The notes beneath the pieces are model-generated. The model was not told the DNA's origin and did not search any database. It saw only the letters and a list, made by a program, of their open reading frames with translations. The position numbers were made by a program, and so were the translations under genes. 36,818 nucleotides of DNA from Bacteroidales bacterium (GTDB lineage Bacteria; Bacteroidota; Bacteroidia; Bacteroidales; UBA932). Positions 1 to 8,348 of the stretch are shown here, in pieces. Position 1 is the first letter of the stretch. Each line of letters starts with the position of its first letter. The stretch spans positions 1 to 36,818 of the forward strand of contig JAEELG010000098.1 in the NCBI GenBank assembly GCA_016288775.1. The letters run 5' to 3'.

Positions 1-584
1 TAGAAGTAACCCGGGCAGATGCTGTTGACGGTGATGCCGTACTTGCCCCACTCGGCGGCCAGTGCGCGGGTCAGGTTGACCACGCCGCCCTTTGCTGCAT
101 GATAAGGAGAGCTTCCGCAAATGAGGTTGCCAACAAGACCATACATGGAAGCGATGTTGATGATACGTCCATAACCGGCCTTGATCATTTCCTTTCCGAA
201 TTCACGTGCGCAGACGAAGGTTCCGAAAAGGTCGATCTGCAACTCGTGCTTGAACTGGTCGTCGGTGATTTCCTCGGCGGGAGCCACGGCTCCGGTGCCG
301 GCGTTGTTCATAAGGATATCGACGCGGCCGAACTTCTCCATGGTGGCGGCAACTGCAGCCTTGACTTTCTCAGTATCAGTGATGTCGCAGGAGAAAGGAA
401 GCACATCGACACCGAATTCTTCCTTGATTGCCTTTGCATTCTCCTCGAGGAGATTCATGCGGCGGGCAAGGAGTACGAGATTTGCGCCCTGGCTGGCGAA
501 TGCCTTTGCCATCTGAAGGCCGAGGCCGGTGGATGCGCCGGTGACTACTGCAACGCGGCCTTTAAGATCGAAGTAATTTTTCAT
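1..584 (-). CDS. SDR family NAD(P)-dependent oxidoreductase (3' end outside window)
   Basis: Short-chain dehydrogenase/reductase, about 194 residues visible; the C-terminus runs off the left edge. The Rossmann motif TGASTGLG is at residues 15-22, NNAG at 93-96, the catalytic Ser at 146, and Tyr161-x3-Lys165 in YHAAK. The tetrad Asn usually found in a VNLxG motif is Asp118 here (QIDLFG). These features fit FabG/gluconate-5-dehydrogenase-like enzymes, but the substrate cannot be told. The start ATG at 584 lies 19 nt after the stop of the phosphoesterase gene on the same strand, and I see no separate TAnnTTTG box, so it is probably the last visible gene of the gcv transcript. Confidence 0.9.
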   Translation of the reverse strand, partial: MKNYFDLKGRVAVVTGASTGLGLQMAKAFASQGANLVLLARRMNLLEENAKAIKEEFGVDVLPFSCDITDTEKVKAAVAATMEKFGRVDILMNNAGTGAVAPAEEITDDQFKHELQIDLFGTFVCAREFGKEMIKAGYGRIINIASMYGLVGNLICGSSPYHAAKGGVVNLTRALAAEWGKYGITVNSICPGYF

Positions 585-603
585 GATAAAAAAGATTATT
601 TGT

Positions 604-2232
604 TTAGTGAGTGTTTTTGTCGAAAGGTTTGGGCCGCTCCATGGTCTCCTCGTACAGCACCTTGCCAGAGGCATCGCTAACACGCACGATAACAGGCTTG
701 TCAGCGGTAGTGGCATATGCAATGAAGCTGTGGGGAGTCTTGCGGTCCTTCATATTGGATTTGGACGGTTCGGAGGAATCGTCGAGTTTGGGTGTGACAT
801 GGGTTATCACATACAGCGGCTCGTCCAGCGAACTCTTCTCGACGGAAAGAGGCTTACCGTCCTCGAAGATCTCCACTTCCTGGCCCGGAGCGTAACCCCA
901 GTAGTTCACGTAGATCATATTCCTGAACCCGGGATCGGCATACCAGCTGCGTTCGGGGTAGAGCCTATGGAAGATACGGCACTGGGAATCGTTGCGGTAG
1001 AAATCGCCCACGGCGTTGATGTCATAGATCCGCATCATCGCAGGGCTTCCGTTCACAGCCACGAAGCGCGGCGCCGGATCGGGCTCACCGCAATCCATCA
1101 CGTTGAACGACTGGTTGCTGGAATCGGACCCGATAATTTGGTACCCTTCGGGATGCTGCCACATGTTGCCTGAAGTGGCGGCGAAGATGTACTGTTTGAA
1201 CCGGGTATACTTACCCATGTCGGTGTTGATGTGCTTGTGGGTATGGCCCGAGAACACATACACCTTGGGGAAATCCTTGAAAATCGCGTCGAGCTTGTCG
1301 ATCTCGCCAGGCTGCATGACCTCCGATTTGCTGGCGTCGTTCACCAGCGGCACATGGCAGCAGAAAAACACCCTGGTGTCAGGCGTGACGTATTTCAGGT
1401 CTTCGCGGAGCCAGTCGAGATCCTTGTCGAGGAACCGGCAGTTGTAGTTGCGCTTGCCGTTGATGTTCTTGTGCCTGGCATCAGGCTCTCCGTCGTTGAT
1501 ATACTCAACCGAGTCCATGAAGATCCAGTGATCCTTTCCGATGTTCACGGAATAGCATGCAGGGCCCCATGTATGGCGGTAATTCCACGCCGACACGAAA
1601 TCGGTACGCTCGCCAAGGCCGGCGACGGCACCGTCGTTGTCGTGATTGCCCGTCACGGAATAAACCGGAGCGGGATATCCGCAATCGGCCAGGAAGCGCT
1701 CGGCGTCGGCCTCATTGAAGTCGAAGTCATACCAATAGCGGTCATGGGAGAAGTCCCCAAGATTCACCGAATAAACGGCACCCCGGGCGGCTGCGGCCTC
1801 ATACTCGCGGCAAATAGCCGGAAGAGCCGTCTTCTTGAAACGGCCGAGGGGGTCGCGCGACGGATCGTCTGCAAAATGGCAGTCGGTGATGAAGATGATG
1901 CTGTACCGGTCCTGATCCTGAGGGACAAGCTCAAAATCATGCACCTCGGGAGCGGCTGGAGCCTTTGTCAGCAACTGCCAGAAGCCGGGGCGCACGGCAT
2001 CCGTCATCCTGGCGATATAGCCGGACGGCGTGGTGATGAACACCATGCTGTCGGCCTTGTCGGTCTTCATGGAATACCGGCCCTGGGCATCGGTAAGGAC
2101 TATCTGACGGCCGTCGGATACCTGCACGCCGGGAACTGGCCTGCCTTCGCAGGTCACATGCCCCTTGACTATTCCGCATCCGGCAAGGAAGGGGGCCAGG
2201 GCCAGCAACGCTATGAGAAGCCGGCTTCTCAT
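604..2232 (-). CDS. Calcineurin-like phosphoesterase lipoprotein
   Basis: 542-residue predicted lipoprotein: signal peptide with lipobox LAGC (Cys19), then an N-terminal beta domain (about 22-105) like the MetallophosN region. The metallophosphatase core has its metal ligands visible: Asp117/His119 (DCH), Asp160 (GD), Asn196-His197-Asp198 (GNHD), His293 (CHVP), His330/His332 (GHTH). The C-terminal ~150 residues match the extra C-terminal domain of Bacteroidetes secreted phosphoesterases. Likely anchored in the outer or inner membrane facing the periplasm or surface; substrate unknown. Its ATG overlaps the gcvPB stop by 4 nt (ATGA), so translation is probably coupled, although no functional link to glycine cleavage is obvious. 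Confidence 0.9.
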   Translation of the reverse strand: MRSRLLIALLALAPFLAGCGIVKGHVTCEGRPVPGVQVSDGRQIVLTDAQGRYSMKTDKADSMVFITTPSGYIARMTDAVRPGFWQLLTKAPAAPEVHDFELVPQDQDRYSIIFITDCHFADDPSRDPLGRFKKTALPAICREYEAAAARGAVYSVNLGDFSHDRYWYDFDFNEADAERFLADCGYPAPVYSVTGNHDNDGAVAGLGERTDFVSAWNYRHTWGPACYSVNIGKDHWIFMDSVEYINDGEPDARHKNINGKRNYNCRFLDKDLDWLREDLKYVTPDTRVFFCCHVPLVNDASKSEVMQPGEIDKLDAIFKDFPKVYVFSGHTHKHINTDMGKYTRFKQYIFAATSGNMWQHPEGYQIIGSDSSNQSFNVMDCGEPDPAPRFVAVNGSPAMMRIYDINAVGDFYRNDSQCRIFHRLYPERSWYADPGFRNMIYVNYWGYAPGQEVEIFEDGKPLSVEKSSLDEPLYVITHVTPKLDDSSEPSKSNMKDRKTPHSFIAYATTADKPVIVRVSDASGKVLYEETMERPKPFDKNTH

Positions 2233-3647
2233 GACTTGACGTATTTGAGAATCGGCTGGCGTGCCGCAGTTGTCTCATCCGGGCGCCCAATGGGCGTGTT
2301 GTGGGGAGCCGAATGCAGCATCTCAGGGTCATCCGCCGCCTCGCGGGCAATTACACGCATCACATCGATGAAAGCGTCAAGAGTCTCAAGCGATTCGGTC
2401 TCGGTGGGCTCTATCATGATTGCCTGATGGAAAAGCAGCGGGAAATAAATGGTAGGGGCATGGAATCCGTAGTCCAGCAGGCGCTTGGCAACGTCAAGGG
2501 TACTCACCCCGTTAGGTTCGGCAAGGCCGTCGAAAACGAATTCGTGCTTGCAGACGGTGGGGATGGGCAGCTTGTAGCAGTCTTTCAGCGACTCCTTGAT
2601 GTAGTTGGCGCCAAGGGTGGCGAATTTGCCCGCGAGCTTGATATTCTCGCGTCCGAGGGACAGGATATATGCACAGGCACGCAGGATGATGCCGAAGTTG
2701 CCGTGGAATCCACTGGTGCGCGGGATGTCCAGGAACGGCACGATGCGCTCGGCCACGCCGACGGGACCGCTGCCGGGGCCGCCTCCGCCGTGAGGGGTGG
2801 AGAAGGTCTTGTGCAGGTTGAGATGCATGATGTCGAATCCCATGTCGCCGGGGCGCACCATACCGAGGAGCGGGTTCATGTTGGCGCCGTCGTAATAGAG
2901 GAGGCCGCCGCATTCGTGCACGAGGGCCGCAATCTCCTTGATGTCGCGCTCGAAGAGTCCGAGGGTGTTGGGATTGGTCATCATGATGCCGGCTATGTCG
3001 GGCCCGAGGAGAGGCTTGAGGTCCTCCACGTCCACAAGACCGTCGGGGCGGGATTTGACTACGACTATGTCGAGTCCGCAGACGGCGGCGCTGGCGGGGT
3101 TGGTGCCGTGGGCGCTGTCGGGGACTATCACCTTGGTGCGGGCGAGGTCTCCCCTGCTCATGTGGTATTCGCGCATGAGCATTAGGCCGGTTAGCTCGCC
3201 GTGAGCGCCTGCGCAGGGCAGGAAGGTAAAGTGCTTCATGCCGGTTATTTCGGCAAGAGCCTTGTCCATGAAGTCATAGACGGCCTGTACGCCCTTGACG
3301 GTCTCTGCCGGCTGAAGGGGATGGATACCGTTGAACTGGGATACAATCTCTTCGTTGATCTTGGGATTGTATTTCATGGTGCAGGAGCCGAGAGGATAGA
3401 ATCCCGTGTCGACGCCGAAGTTCATCTGGCTGAGGTTCGTATAATGGCGCACCACGTCCGGTTCACTCACTTCCGGCAAATCCAGAGGCGATTCGCGCCA
3501 AACAGATGCCGAGAGTTCGGAGGAGTTGCCGGTCCGCCATAGCGGACGTCCGGCAAAATCGCTTTCTCTGACGGCGCAAGCCGGCAGAGAGAAACCGCAT
3601 CTGCCTTTACGGCCGAGCTCGAATATCAGTTTGTCGTAGTATTTCAT
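2229..3647 (-). CDS. gcvPB: Glycine dehydrogenase (decarboxylating) subunit 2, P-protein beta half
   Basis: 472 residues, normal length for the PLP-binding half of a split P-protein. The PLP lysine is Lys280 in HLNLHKTFSTPHGGGGPG, and the upstream DSAHGTNPA (177-185) and YYDGANMNP (251-259) segments are typical. With GcvPA it decarboxylates glycine and loads the aminomethyl group on lipoyl-GcvH in the cytoplasm. The start overlaps the gcvPA stop by 4 nt, and a clear AAAGGAGG Shine-Dalgarno lies just upstream within gcvPA, unusually good for this phylum. Operon order is lplA-gcvT-gcvH-gcvPA-gcvPB. Confidence 0.98.
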   Translation of the reverse strand: MKYYDKLIFELGRKGRCGFSLPACAVRESDFAGRPLWRTGNSSELSASVWRESPLDLPEVSEPDVVRHYTNLSQMNFGVDTGFYPLGSCTMKYNPKINEEIVSQFNGIHPLQPAETVKGVQAVYDFMDKALAEITGMKHFTFLPCAGAHGELTGLMLMREYHMSRGDLARTKVIVPDSAHGTNPASAAVCGLDIVVVKSRPDGLVDVEDLKPLLGPDIAGIMMTNPNTLGLFERDIKEIAALVHECGGLLYYDGANMNPLLGMVRPGDMGFDIMHLNLHKTFSTPHGGGGPGSGPVGVAERIVPFLDIPRTSGFHGNFGIILRACAYILSLGRENIKLAGKFATLGANYIKESLKDCYKLPIPTVCKHEFVFDGLAEPNGVSTLDVAKRLLDYGFHAPTIYFPLLFHQAIMIEPTETESLETLDAFIDVMRVIAREAADDPEMLHSAPHNTPIGRPDETTAARQPILKYVKS

Positions 3648-4957
3648 AGCGCGGCCTCCTTTATGACTTTAACCAGCTGGTCTATTTCGGCGCGGGTGCG
3701 GCGCTCGGTGACGCAGAAGGTAACGTAACCTTCTTCTGTCTCCAGGGCGCCGAAGAAACCGGCGTCAAGCAGGGCCTGCTGGAGTTTCTTCACGTCGCAG
3801 AGCGGCTTGAGGGCGAACTCCTTCAGGAACTCGCGGCCCTCGAAGGGGTCGGTGAACCTGCCCGTGGCGAGGAGCGCATCGTGCAGGTAGTGGGAGCCTT
3901 CGTAGCAGAGAGCGTTGACCCTGCGCATGCCTTCGGGACCCATGAGGGAGAGGTAAACGGTGCACCAGAGAGCCATCAGGGACTCGTTGGAGCAGATGTT
4001 GGAGGTAGCTTTCTCGCGGCGGATGTGCTGCTCGCGTGCCTGCAGCGTGAGCACGAAGGCGCGGCGGCCTTCTGCGTCCACGGTCTGGCCCACTATGCGT
4101 CCGGGGAGCTTGCGCATCCATTCGTTACGGCAGGCCATGAAACCCACGTAAGGGCCTCCGTAGCACAGGGGGATGCCCAGGCTCTGGCCGTCGCCTACCG
4201 CGATGTCGGCGCCCCACTCGGCGGGAGACTTGACCACCGCAAGAGCGGAAGGGTCGCAGTACTCCACCAGGAGCGCACCGGCTCCGTGCACCAGGTCGGC
4301 AAGGCCGAGATGGCTTTCGACAATGCCGAAACGGTTGATTGACGGAACGATGACGCCGGCAAGGTCGAGGGTGCCCTCGGCGACCGCCTCATAGACATCG
4401 TCCGTCTCAACCAAATTGATGCCGGAATAGCGGGCGTAGGTACGCAGGACTGCAAGGACGCTGGGAAGCAGCCTTGAAGAGACCACCACCGAATTGCGCT
4501 TGCGGGTGCTAGCCACGCACATGCGGACAGCCTCTGCCGCGGCGGTGGGGCCGTCGTACATGGAGGCGTTGGCAACGTCCATCCCGGTAAGGTTGCAGAT
4601 CATCGTCTGCCATTCGAAGATATAGCGGAGCGTGCCCTGCGAGATCTCGCACTGGTACGGCGTATATGCGGTGAGGAATTCCGAACGGGAAGTGATGTAC
4701 GGAATCACGGACGGAGTGTAGTGGTCGTACGCGCCGGCGCCGGCGAACACCTTGAGGGAGGTATTCTTCGAAGCGAGGTCGCTGAACCACGCACGGACCT
4801 CCTCCTCGCTCATGGCTGAAGGGAGGTCGTATTCCCCGCGGTGGATGAATTCGGCGGGAACGTCGGAGTAGAGGTCGTCCATCGACCCTACGCCGATGCG
4901 CTCCAGCATCACTTTTATATCATCCTCGGTATGGGGAAAATATGCAAAGGAACCCAT
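3644..4957 (-). CDS. gcvPA: Glycine dehydrogenase (decarboxylating) subunit 1, P-protein alpha half
   Basis: 437 residues, matching the stand-alone N-terminal half of glycine decarboxylase. It begins with the typical FAYFPHTEDDIKVML segment and contains FAGAGAYDHYTPSVI, where the P-protein alpha half contributes to the active site, and later GQTVDAEGRRAFVLTLQAREQHIRR. It lacks a PLP lysine motif, which is in gcvPB. It forms the heterotetrameric P-protein with GcvPB. It starts 3 nt after the gcvH stop. Many Bacteroidetes carry one fused gcvP; here the split arrangement is used. Confidence 0.98.
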   Translation of the reverse strand: MGSFAYFPHTEDDIKVMLERIGVGSMDDLYSDVPAEFIHRGEYDLPSAMSEEEVRAWFSDLASKNTSLKVFAGAGAYDHYTPSVIPYITSRSEFLTAYTPYQCEISQGTLRYIFEWQTMICNLTGMDVANASMYDGPTAAAEAVRMCVASTRKRNSVVVSSRLLPSVLAVLRTYARYSGINLVETDDVYEAVAEGTLDLAGVIVPSINRFGIVESHLGLADLVHGAGALLVEYCDPSALAVVKSPAEWGADIAVGDGQSLGIPLCYGGPYVGFMACRNEWMRKLPGRIVGQTVDAEGRRAFVLTLQAREQHIRREKATSNICSNESLMALWCTVYLSLMGPEGMRRVNALCYEGSHYLHDALLATGRFTDPFEGREFLKEFALKPLCDVKKLQQALLDAGFFGALETEEGYVTFCVTERRTRAEIDQLVKVIKEAAL

Positions 4958-4960
4958 CTC

Positions 4961-5338
4961 TTATTCCGTGATCTTGGAATAGGCGGCTGCATCCATGAGG
5001 GCGTCGAGTTCGGCGGCGTCGCTCATGCGCACCTTGATGATCCATGCGCCGTACGGGTCTTCGTTGACCTTCTCGGGAGCGGCTTCAAGCTCGGAGTTGA
5101 CCTCTTCGACCACACCGCTCACGGGGCAGTAAAGCTCGCTGGAAGCCTTGACGCTCTCGAGTGCGCCGAACTCCTCGCCGGCAGCCACCTCGTCGCCCTC
5201 GGAGGGGAGATCGACATAGGTGATGTCGCCCATCTCGGACTGTGCGTAATCAGAAACACCGATGACGGCGATGCCGTCTTCAACTTTTACCCATTCGTGC
5301 GACTCGCTGTAAAGGAGTCCTTCAATGACTTTGCTCAT
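4961..5338 (-). CDS. gcvH: Glycine cleavage system H protein
   Basis: 125 residues, the usual size. The lipoylation site is Lys64 in GALESVKASSELY. The N-terminus (SHEWVKVEDGIAVIGVSDYAQ) and the C-terminal GAWIIKVRMSD segment are standard. It shuttles the aminomethyl intermediate between P-, T- and L-proteins. The lipoate ligase needed to modify Lys64 is encoded upstream. The start overlaps the gcvT stop by 4 nt. Confidence 0.98.
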   Translation of the reverse strand: MSKVIEGLLYSESHEWVKVEDGIAVIGVSDYAQSEMGDITYVDLPSEGDEVAAGEEFGALESVKASSELYCPVSGVVEEVNSELEAAPEKVNEDPYGAWIIKVRMSDAAELDALMDAAAYSKITE

Positions 5339-6438
5339 TTCTTATAATTTGTCTTGTAAAACCTTTTCTTGATGACTTCGCCGGGGAATACGTGCTTGCG
5401 GATGCGGACGAAGAGAGGGGTACCGAGTGCGGCGTATGCGCTTTCGACGAGAGCGAAGCAGAGGCTCTTGTCGAGCGAAATCGAGTGATAGCCGGTGGTT
5501 ACCACGCCCACCACGGTACCGTCTTCCAGTTCAACCGGGTATCCGGCACGGGGAATGGCATTATCTTTCAGTTCGATACCCACCAGCTTGCGGGCGACTC
5601 CTTCGGCCTTCTGGGCTGCGAGTGCGTCCTTGCCGATGAATTCGGGCTTGTCGAGTTTGCAGAACATGGAAAGGCCGGCCATGACAGGGCTGATTTCGGG
5701 GCTGAGTTCGTCGCCGTACAGTGGCAGTCCCGCCTCGAAACGGAGGGTGTCGCGGCAGCCGAGGCCGCAGGGCACGACGCCGTCTTCCAGGAAAGCTTCC
5801 CACATATCCTTGATATTGTCGGGAGAGGCGTAGATCTCGAATCCGTCTTCGCCGGTATAGCCGGTACGGCTTACGATAATGCGTCCGCCTTCTTCGTCCT
5901 CAAGGTCGTAGAAAGTATAGAATTCCAGGTCGCGCAGTTCCTCGATGTCGAAATAACGGATAAGTGCGTCTTCGGCCTTGGGGCCCTGGAGGGCGATCTG
6001 TCCCCATGACTCGGAGTCGTTGAAAACCTCAACCTCATGGCCGGGGACCTGGGCGAGAATCCATTCGTAGTCCTTCTCGATGTTGGCGGCGTTGACCACC
6101 AGCAGGAACCCGCTCTCGAACTCCTTGTAGACCAGCAGGTCGTCTACAGTGCCGCCGTCGGGGTAGCACATCATTCCGTAGAGAATGTGCCCCGGCAGAA
6201 GGCCGCGGACGTCGCCGGTGAAAATGTGGTTGACGAATTTTTCGGCATCGGGGCCGTCGATGAAGATTTCTCCCATGTGGGATACGTCGAACATTCCGAC
6301 GGCTGTGCGTACCGCATTGTGTTCATTGATAATGCCGGAATACTGGATTGGCATGTCGAAACCTGCGAAGGGGCTCATTTTGGCTCCGAGGGCGACGTGT
6401 TCGTCGTGCAGGCATGTGGTTTTCAGTGATTGGTCCAT
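5335..6438 (-). CDS. gcvT: Glycine cleavage system aminomethyltransferase (T-protein)
   Basis: 367 residues, full length. Visible signatures are GMFDVSHMGE (about 48-57), GTVDDLLVY with the conserved Asp near residue 100, and RTGYTGEDGFEIY in the middle domain. It transfers the methylene group from aminomethyl-GcvH to tetrahydrofolate and releases ammonia. First gene after an internal promoter whose -7 box ends 7 nt before the ATG, so the gcvTHPAPB mRNA may begin at or next to this start codon. No glycine riboswitch could fit in the 21-nt gap to lplA. Confidence 0.98.
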   Translation of the reverse strand: MDQSLKTTCLHDEHVALGAKMSPFAGFDMPIQYSGIINEHNAVRTAVGMFDVSHMGEIFIDGPDAEKFVNHIFTGDVRGLLPGHILYGMMCYPDGGTVDDLLVYKEFESGFLLVVNAANIEKDYEWILAQVPGHEVEVFNDSESWGQIALQGPKAEDALIRYFDIEELRDLEFYTFYDLEDEEGGRIIVSRTGYTGEDGFEIYASPDNIKDMWEAFLEDGVVPCGLGCRDTLRFEAGLPLYGDELSPEISPVMAGLSMFCKLDKPEFIGKDALAAQKAEGVARKLVGIELKDNAIPRAGYPVELEDGTVVGVVTTGYHSISLDKSLCFALVESAYAALGTPLFVRIRKHVFPGEVIKKRFYKTNYKK

Positions 6439-6445
6439 AGTTCGT

Positions 6446-6476
6446 CAAAGATACGGCTTTTATCGCGCTTTTCCAA
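6446..6476 (-). promoter_or_regulatory. Bacteroidetes-type promoter for the gcvT operon
   Basis: On the minus strand TTG (6476-6474) is followed after exactly 20 nt by TATCTTTG (6453-6446), matching the TTG / TAnnTTTG consensus. It overlaps the last codons of lplA. The -7 box ends 7 nt before the gcvT ATG, which predicts a leaderless or nearly leaderless transcript and lets gcvT be expressed apart from lplA. Confidence 0.7.
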
Positions 6477-7170
6477 GAATAAAAGCAGGCTCCGTGTAGC
6501 TTTTTTCGATATCTTTGACTGACTGTATGTCCGAGGCTCCGAGAATGCGTTCCGAATCGCAGAACGCCGGAATCAATGCCGCCTCCAGGCCGTCTGTTCC
6601 TAGCTCCAATCCAAGGTCGACGAGGTTTGAAACCCGCTGACGCACCGACTGCACTCCGTGCTTGCCAAGCTTCTCCGCAGAAGGCGTAATCGCCCTGGCA
6701 AGGGCATCCATATCCACCGAATGGAGAAGGGTCCCGTGCACTATGCTGCACGACGGGAGCGAGAAAAACGCGTTGCCGGAAACCTTGAATCCGTCGACCA
6801 GCACATCGTTGTGCGCCGTCGTCACGGCATTAAGCCCCAGCGACCTCAGGAATGAAGACAACTGGCCCAGGAAGTCTCCGAACACCTTGTCCACGCCGCG
6901 GTCCGGGGTGACATAAGACAGCATGAGGTTGCCCCTGTCAGCATAGACGCATCCTCCCCCGCTCTTCCTGCGAACGATATTGACTCCGTGCTCCCGGCAG
7001 TACTGCAGGTTGACCTCCGCCTCCAGGTCCTGGTTGCGGCCGATGATGACGGTAGGAGCGACGCTCCACACAAAAAAACCGCGGCCGAATGCAGCCGCGA
7101 CGTATTCCTCCATCGCCAAATAGAAGGTCAGAGGCCTTCCCTGCCGGTCCGGAAGGATGATATGTTCCAT
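6460..7170 (-). CDS. lplA: Lipoate-protein ligase, short form
   Basis: 236-residue BPL/LplA-type catalytic domain. Motifs: RRKSGGGCVYADRGNLMLSY (67-86) for lipoyl-AMP binding, KVSGNAF with the catalytic Lys129, and HGTLL at 145. It is about 100 residues shorter than E. coli LplA and has no obvious C-terminal accessory domain, so it may be a ligase of the compact type or an octanoyl/lipoyl transferase. Immediately followed by gcvT and gcvH, so GcvH is the likely substrate. It begins 3 nt after the preceding 154-aa gene. Confidence 0.9.
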   Translation of the reverse strand: MEHIILPDRQGRPLTFYLAMEEYVAAAFGRGFFVWSVAPTVIIGRNQDLEAEVNLQYCREHGVNIVRRKSGGGCVYADRGNLMLSYVTPDRGVDKVFGDFLGQLSSFLRSLGLNAVTTAHNDVLVDGFKVSGNAFFSLPSCSIVHGTLLHSVDMDALARAITPSAEKLGKHGVQSVRQRVSNLVDLGLELGTDGLEAALIPAFCDSERILGASDIQSVKDIEKSYTEPAFILGKAR

Positions 7171-7173
7171 TTG

Positions 7174-7638
7174 CTAAAGCTCTTTCAGATCCTTCTTGAG
7201 GATCATTTTGGGGTCCATCAACGCCACTTTCTGGAAAAGGCGTATCTGGTTGGGACGCGACAGGAAGACCTTGTCTTCGTGCTTGCCCTTGCGCCACCAT
7301 TTGTAGAAACCTACGGGATCGTTCTCGTACGGAATCTTGGCAACGATGCCCGAACTGTATCCGGGATAGTCGATTATGAGCTGGAGCCCCATGAAACGCT
7401 TGTAGTAATCGGGATTTGCCCTGCGCAACTTGCTGACAAGCGGATTGAGCACTTCGAAATTGTCGACCTGAAGAACCTTGTCACGCACTATCATGCGGTG
7501 TATGCGCACCGGGTCTTCGTTCAGCCACGCTCCAAGTTTGAGGGTCATCGGTCCTTCCTCGGTATCGAGCGTAAGCTCATCCATCGAGTAGTAGACCTTT
7601 CCGGAATCGAGAGGATACAATTGTTCGGCAGCCATCAA
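7174..7638 (-). CDS. Conserved-looking hypothetical protein, 154 aa
   Basis: I do not recognise the family. The protein is soluble, with no signal peptide or membrane segment. It is rich in aromatic and basic residues (FYKWWRKGKHED near 115-126; YYKRFMG near 83) and ends in a lysine-rich tail. Two adjacent Met codons (7638 and 7635) are possible starts. It is separated from lplA by 3 nt and preceded by a TAAATTTG box (7674-7667), so it is the promoter-proximal gene of the lipoate/glycine-cleavage operon. A role linked to lipoylation or one-carbon metabolism is suggested only by this position. Confidence 0.75.
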   Translation of the reverse strand: MMAAEQLYPLDSGKVYYSMDELTLDTEEGPMTLKLGAWLNEDPVRIHRMIVRDKVLQVDNFEVLNPLVSKLRRANPDYYKRFMGLQLIIDYPGYSSGIVAKIPYENDPVGFYKWWRKGKHEDKVFLSRPNQIRLFQKVALMDPKMILKKDLKEL

Positions 7639-7662
7639 AACACTACTTGTAAGCGTGTACAG

Positions 7663-7693
7663 TTGGCAAATTTAAGAATTTTTTTTAGATTTG
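7663..7693 (+). promoter_or_regulatory. Promoter of the arginase-like gene, with divergent -7 box inside
   Basis: Plus strand: TTG at 7663-7665, a 20-nt spacer, then TAGATTTG at 7686-7693, a full Bacteroidetes consensus. The -7 box ends 7 nt before the ATG at 7701. On the minus strand TAAATTTG (7674-7667) serves the gene starting at 7638, so two divergent promoters overlap within about 30 bp and may compete for polymerase. Confidence 0.75.
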
Positions 7694-7700
7694 AAAAGTT

Positions 7701-8348
7701 ATGAACATATTTATGAACATCAGCGGGGTCTATGACGACGAATGCTGGTCGCTCCCGGACTCGGCATTGCTGGATTTCCGGTCGCTCGAGGGATGCAATT
7801 GTTACTGCACCTCCGAAGCGGAGACCGCGTTCCGAAACGCCATCGCGCCCCTGCCGCTCCGCAGCGTGCACTGGATAGACACGGGCGACTACCACTATCT
7901 GAGCAAGATCTGGATGGAGAAGGCGGAGGAGCCTTTCGCCCTGGCGCTGTTCGACAACCACCCCGACGACCAGCCCGACGCCTTCGGAAGCGGCCTGCTG
8001 AGTTGCGGGTCGTGGGTTGCGGAGGCGAGGAAAAGCCTTCCCCTGCTCAAGGCGACAGTCCTGAACGGAACGGGCATCCCGGAAGGATTGCCCGTATATC
8101 TGTCCATAGACCTGGATGTAATGCCCCGCGAATACGCCCGCACGGACTGGACTCAGGGAGAAATGTCTCTCGACGCCCTTCTGTCCGCCGTGGGAACGAT
8201 ATCCGCGGAGCACCGTATCCTTGGGATCGACATCTGCGGTGGCCTCACCGCCGCAAAAGGGGCTACGGCAGAGGACCTTGCAGTCAATGCCCGCACCAGG
8301 AATGCACTGGCGGCCTATTGCGCCAGCCACCCGTTGGTTTCGGGGTAA
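7701..8348 (+). CDS. Arginase-superfamily (ureohydrolase-like) protein
   Basis: 215 residues, shorter than classical arginases (about 300). Metal-ligand motifs of the fold are visible: GDYHY (His65), FDNHPDD (Asp85, His87, Asp89) in place of DAHxD, and SIDLDV (Asp137, Asp139) in place of SxDxDxxDP. A further segment GIDICGG (Asp177) lies where the family often has DxVE. The core di-manganese site therefore looks intact, but the substrate loops are reduced and the substrate is unknown. The start is set by the promoter just upstream; a second Met lies at residue 5. Its 3' end overlaps the convergent tip-protein gene by 34 nt. Confidence 0.8.
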   Translation: MNIFMNISGVYDDECWSLPDSALLDFRSLEGCNCYCTSEAETAFRNAIAPLPLRSVHWIDTGDYHYLSKIWMEKAEEPFALALFDNHPDDQPDAFGSGLLSCGSWVAEARKSLPLLKATVLNGTGIPEGLPVYLSIDLDVMPREYARTDWTQGEMSLDALLSAVGTISAEHRILGIDICGGLTAAKGATAEDLAVNARTRNALAAYCASHPLVSG

